A stretch of DNA of 64,000 bases from Mesorhizobium loti CJ3sym (GTDB lineage: Bacteria; Pseudomonadota; Alphaproteobacteria; Rhizobiales; Rhizobiaceae). The stretch lies in contig NZ_AXAL01000026.1 of NCBI RefSeq assembly GCF_000472785.1, positions 1-64,000 of the forward strand, written 5' to 3'. The stretch's first letter is position 1. Every line of letters begins with the position of its first letter. This document shows positions 60,867 through 64,000 of this stretch, in pieces. The position numbers and the translations under genes were made by a program. The notes below the pieces were generated by a model. That model was given only the letters and a program-made list of their open reading frames with translations. It made no database searches and had not been told where the DNA came from.

Positions 60867-61274
60867 CCCATGCAGCGCCTATTCATTCCATTCTCCACGG
60901 CTAACACGCTTTGGTTGCGCCAGAGTTAAGCGGCCGCTTAACCCGAGATACAGCGCCTGATACCCACTGAGGTACATCGAGACTACAGGCCTTCAGGGGC
61001 GATAAGCCGGTAAGGTCTTGTTATTGCTGAGAGATTGTTCGGTCTAGATGCTGGTTCGATCCAGCCCCAGTACCCCGTCTAGGGGCACCATCCTATTTCT
61101 CTACAACCCGCTACCCGACAGTGGCGGGCGCGCTTGCTTCCAGAGCGATGCAACCATAGACCGTGGCCGTCGACCTTTGCCCGGGCCGCCTGCTTGCGTA
61201 GTTTGGCCTGCGGCGATACTCCTAGAGGCCAACATCAAACGGCACGATTGCCGAGTTTCCGGCCACTTTGCGTG
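60867..61274. other. Gap holding the distal element edge
   Basis: About 400 bases have no supported gene. They include the third GGTACATC (60971-60978) and the partial tRNA-Leu 3' copy (61049-61090). From 61091 to 61274 I see only a likely promoter region of the DUF4239 gene. The ORF that starts at 61134 has no similarity before 61275. Confidence 0.5.
61049..61090 (+). repeat. Partial duplicate of the tRNA-Leu 3' end
   Basis: TGCTGGTTCGATCC (61049-61062) and CTAGGGGCACCA (61079-61090) repeat the tRNA end, but 16 bases separate them instead of 3. The copy is therefore degenerate or composite. It can mark the outer attachment site of an element inserted next to tRNA-Leu. Confidence 0.7.
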
Positions 61275-62066
61275 ATGGAAATACTCTACGGGCTTGGGTT
61301 TTTGATGCTGTTCAGCTTAAGCGCGGTCAGCGGGGTGGCCTTGCGCGCGCGACTGCACGAAGCGCACTTCTCGAAGGATAATATGGATGCGGTGAGCTTG
61401 GGTACAGGTCTCCTCGTCACCTTCGCCGCCCTGGTTCTCAGTCTGCAGTTGTCTTCGGCGAGATCGGCTTTCGATGTCGCCAACCACGACCGTTCTCTTT
61501 ACGCCGCCAAACTGGCACGCCTGGACGAGTGCCTTCGAAATCTTGGCCCCGAGATGGGAGCGACGAGAGAACGTCTTCGCCAATATACCGCTGCCGTTAT
61601 AGCGAGTACGTGGCCGCACGAGATTGCGCCCGTCGTCGACGGCATGCCGGATGTTCGGCACATGGCCGTGAGTGGCGAAGATGCGACCCTAAAGACCCTA
61701 ATGAACGAGGTCGGAGTATCGATCGACTCCGTGGCGCCGGCAAATACCGCGCATGTAAACATGGCTGCCAGGTGCCGATTGAATTTCACAATGGTTGAGG
61801 AGAGCCGTTGGCGGGTCATTGAAGATGCGGATCGTGGCGCCAGCAATTCTTACACTGGCATAGTCGGCTTCTGGCTGGCGCTCGTGTTCTTCAGCTTTGG
61901 GCTTCAAGTTCCACGGCGCACGCTGAGTGTCATGGCCTTGGCAATCTCGGTCGTGGCTGTCGCCAGCGTGATGTTCGTCATTGTCGATTTGAATTTTCCC
62001 TACGGAGGCATATTCGGCATCGGAAGTTCAGCCATGCGCGATGCCTTGGCTGATATGAGCCGATAG
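61275..62066 (+). CDS. DUF4239 (bestrophin-like) membrane protein
   Basis: The protein has 263 residues: two N-terminal membrane segments (IIYGLGFLMLFSLSAV-like and GTGLLVTFAALVLSLQLSSA), a soluble middle part with YAAKLARLDECLRNLG, and two C-terminal segments (GIVGFWLALVFFSFGLQVP and MALAISVVAVASVMFVIV). This layout is that of DUF4239, related to bestrophin-like channels of unknown role. ATG 61275 is used. It stands just outside the inserted segment. Confidence 0.75.
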   Translation: MEILYGLGFLMLFSLSAVSGVALRARLHEAHFSKDNMDAVSLGTGLLVTFAALVLSLQLSSARSAFDVANHDRSLYAAKLARLDECLRNLGPEMGATRERLRQYTAAVIASTWPHEIAPVVDGMPDVRHMAVSGEDATLKTLMNEVGVSIDSVAPANTAHVNMAARCRLNFTMVEESRWRVIEDADRGASNSYTGIVGFWLALVFFSFGLQVPRRTLSVMALAISVVAVASVMFVIVDLNFPYGGIFGIGSSAMRDALADMSR

Positions 62067-62193
62067 GCTGTGACTGGCGTTCGCGAGGCGATGCGTTCGC
62101 AAGGCTGGGTTCTCTCGGCTCCAGCCTGATCAGAGCCGAGAGAATTTGGATGAAGCCGGCACTATGGCGTCAGCTTGCTTTTGCTGAATCCGC

Positions 62194-62874
62194 TCAGAGC
62201 GAATGCTTATAGCCGATGGCGATGTTCAATTTGTCGCCTGCGAGATCGTTGTAAGGGGCCGAAGTGGTATCGGTCTTCTTCCAGGAGTAGCCAACGCTGG
62301 CATAGACCGCGTCGGTCGAGTCGATGTTGTAGGTCACACCGGTGGCCAGCTTCGGCGTTTCCCAGGTGGTGTTGAAGGCATTGCGATAGCGGAAGTTGAA
62401 GACGTTCCAGGTCCACTGCTTGGTGACCTTCAAATCGCCGGCGATATACAGGGCGTAGTAAGGAACATTGGCATTGGCATCCGCATCCTTGATGATGCCT
62501 GTATCGTGCCAGGTGTAGCCGAGCCCGACGCTGGGCGTCAGGCTGAAGGCGTCGGTGACCTTGATTTTGTAACCGAGGCTTGCTTCGGCATAATACTGCG
62601 ACTTGCCGCCGGTCTTGAAGGTCGGCTGGATAAAGATGCCGCCGACGAAATTATTGTCGAAACTGTGCGAAACGCTAAGCTTGAAGTAGGTGTCGGCAAG
62701 CGAGCGGGCGGTGTTGCTGCCATTGTCGATGGCGTAGAATTCCGGGCTCCCCTCGATTCCTATTGTCCAGGTCGGCGCTGCCGGTGGCGGGGCTTCGACC
62801 AGATCGGCTGCAAAGGCCGATGTGGCCATGGACAAGCAGACGCCCAATGGGGCGATGATGGTGCGCAAAAGCAT
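62194..62874 (-). CDS. Outer-membrane beta-barrel protein
   Basis: The protein has 226 residues. A signal peptide (PLGVCLSMATSAFA) is cut before ADLVEAPPPA. Alternating strands follow, such as QYYAEASLGYKIKV, SLTPSVGLGYTWHD and YASVGYSWKK, and the chain ends in IAIGYKHSL with a hydrophobic C-terminal residue. This fits a small porin-like barrel. The substrate is unknown. About 250 bases up to the next gene contain no gene I can support. Confidence 0.8.
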   Translation of the reverse strand: MLLRTIIAPLGVCLSMATSAFAADLVEAPPPAAPTWTIGIEGSPEFYAIDNGSNTARSLADTYFKLSVSHSFDNNFVGGIFIQPTFKTGGKSQYYAEASLGYKIKVTDAFSLTPSVGLGYTWHDTGIIKDADANANVPYYALYIAGDLKVTKQWTWNVFNFRYRNAFNTTWETPKLATGVTYNIDSTDAVYASVGYSWKKTDTTSAPYNDLAGDKLNIAIGYKHSL

Positions 62875-63124
62875 GGTCTTCCCTCGATATGTGGCGGCGC
62901 ATCAGGATGGAGCGGCGCATTTTGATGTGGCGAGGGTTTAGCTAGGCGCGCGCTATTACAGTTATGTGACGATGTACCGTTCGTGTCGGCTGCTTTGTTC
63001 AAACGGTTGCCGGCGAGATATCGGCGGTACAGTTTGGCCACACTCGGCGAGTGGGCTGGCAAGTTCGCGCACGCCTGTAAGGCATCAGGTCGCAGGCGGC
63101 CGTGCCTGCGACCCGTCGAGAGAC

Positions 63125-64000
63125 CTATCGCATGTTGCCGGTGTGGCCCTGCGAGTATCTGCCGGGCTGCGGCCAGACCGTCAGGCCGTGGGGCTCGACG
63201 CCGACCCGGATTTTCGTCACGGCGCCGGAGGTCGTGTCGATCATGTAGACCTCGCTGTCGAAGCGACCGGACAGCCACAATTGCTTGCCGTCGGCGCTGA
63301 CATTGCCCATGTCGGGGCTGCCGCCACCCGGTATCGGCCATTGCGCGACGACCGAGCGGGTGGCGAAATCGATGACGGTCACGCTGCCCGGCCCCTTTGC
63401 ACGGCCTTGCTCCATTTTGTGCGAGCCGCGGTTCGACACATAAAGTTTTTTCCCGTCACGGCTGACGACAAACCCGTGCGTGCCGATGCCGGTGGCGATG
63501 AAGCCGATCTCGGTAAAGCTGTCTCCGTCGATCAGGAACACGCCGTCGTTCATCATGTCGGCGACGTAGAAGACCTTGCCGTCGGGGGAGAGCCTGACGT
63601 CCTGCGGCATGCCCATTTTCGACAGAGCGAGGTGGCCGAGCACCTTCTGGTTTTTCAGGTCGACCTTCAGCAGGCCGCCATCGCCATATTCGCAGGTGAA
63701 GATGGCGTAGGAACTGTCGACGGAAAAATCGGAGTGGTTGATTCCGGGGCAGGTCGGCGTCGCGAGCGTCGATTTCAGCGCCATGGTCTGCGGATCGCGC
63801 ATGTCGAGCCGCTGGTAGGCTTCATCGACTATGATGGCCGAACTTCCGTCCGGCATGAAATACATGTTGTACGGGTCATCGACCGGAATTTCGTGACCCG
63901 GCTTGGCGGTCTTGGGGTCGATTGGTGTCACGCTACCCTTGCTGGTGCCGCTGGCGTTGTTGGCGACCCAGAGTGTCTTCAGATCCCAGGACGGAACGAC
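63125..64000 (-). CDS. YncE-like beta-propeller protein (5' end outside window)
   Basis: The coding frame runs to the window edge, so the N-terminus is missing; 291 residues are visible. Repeated blade motifs occur: TLWVANNASG, PYNMYFMPDGSSAIIVDEA, PQDVRLSPDGKVFYVADMM, THGFVVSRDGKKLYVSNRGS and PDMGNVSADGKQLWLSGR. These are YVTN-type beta-propeller repeats, as in lactonase-like and YncE proteins. The function is not known. It is probably periplasmic, but the signal peptide lies outside the window. Confidence 0.8.
   Translation of the reverse strand, partial: VVPSWDLKTLWVANNASGTSKGSVTPIDPKTAKPGHEIPVDDPYNMYFMPDGSSAIIVDEAYQRLDMRDPQTMALKSTLATPTCPGINHSDFSVDSSYAIFTCEYGDGGLLKVDLKNQKVLGHLALSKMGMPQDVRLSPDGKVFYVADMMNDGVFLIDGDSFTEIGFIATGIGTHGFVVSRDGKKLYVSNRGSHKMEQGRAKGPGSVTVIDFATRSVVAQWPIPGGGSPDMGNVSADGKQLWLSGRFDSEVYMIDTTSGAVTKIRVGVEPHGLTVWPQPGRYSQGHTGNMR

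Overview
The window is GC-rich chromosomal DNA of a Rhizobiales bacterium, most likely Mesorhizobium or a close relative. This rests on gene content and order: metXW behind a SAM-II riboswitch, ftsEX beside hpt, tlpA/argH/lptM/lysA/DUF4175, etfBA-hbdA, a RirA-type iron box, a SigF/NrsF pair and rhizobial palindromic repeats. No ribosomal RNA, CRISPR array or phage structural gene is present. I found no clearly new multi-gene system. The best signals are regulatory sites, repeats and traces of insertion or decay.

Layout. 1-3.9 kb: the end of an IS5-family element, two glycosyltransferases, a DUF1330 protein and a Stf0-type sulfotransferase, a surface-glycan-like group that looks less GC-rich than its surroundings. 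3.9-8.1 kb: metX-metW on the minus strand under a SAM-II riboswitch with a terminator, divergent from hisC-tyrC. 8.1-10.7 kb: a sugar kinase, a DUF2125 protein and a ChaC-like cyclotransferase. 10.6-17.9 kb: accessory genes (MDR oxidoreductase with a broken GlxA/AraC regulator, aldo/keto reductase, LysE exporter, a LysR gene facing a small redox operon) around plsC. 17.9-24.2 kb: ydcF-like, ftsX, ftsE, hpt, a CpdR-like receiver and a TPR protein. 24.2-26.2 kb: an EamA exporter divergent from a LysR regulator.

26.2-33.7 kb: DUF4175 protein, serine/threonine dehydratase, lysA, lptM and argH on the minus strand, with tlpA divergent. 33.7-48.5 kb: an accessory block holding an MHYT-GGDEF-EAL protein, ugpBAEC (glycerol-3-phosphate uptake), fbpABC (ferric iron uptake, RirA-type operator), an ECF sigma factor with its NrsF anti-sigma factor, and a PAS-GGDEF cyclase. 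Inverted copies of one palindromic repeat sit at its two edges. 48.5-53.2 kb: hbdA, etfA, etfB, rhomboid protease, cobalamin adenosyltransferase and a twin-TM protein. 53.2-59.7 kb: SDR, YihY/BrkB, EamA, gluQRS, alkA, HNH nuclease, dsbB and yqaA.

59.9-61.1 kb: tRNA-Leu(CAA) followed by about 1.1 kb that ends in a partial copy of the tRNA 3' end and holds an integrase-like N-terminal fragment, so probably the remnant of an integrated element. 61.3-64 kb: a DUF4239 membrane protein, an outer-membrane barrel protein and a beta-propeller protein cut by the window end.

Gene order suggests an old rhizobial backbone (metW to hpt; DUF4175 to tlpA and hbdA to the adenosyltransferase) opened by accessory insertions. 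The backbone genes cover amino-acid synthesis, cell division, lipid and envelope upkeep and fatty-acid electron transfer. The inserted blocks add nutrient uptake, redox functions and c-di-GMP signalling.
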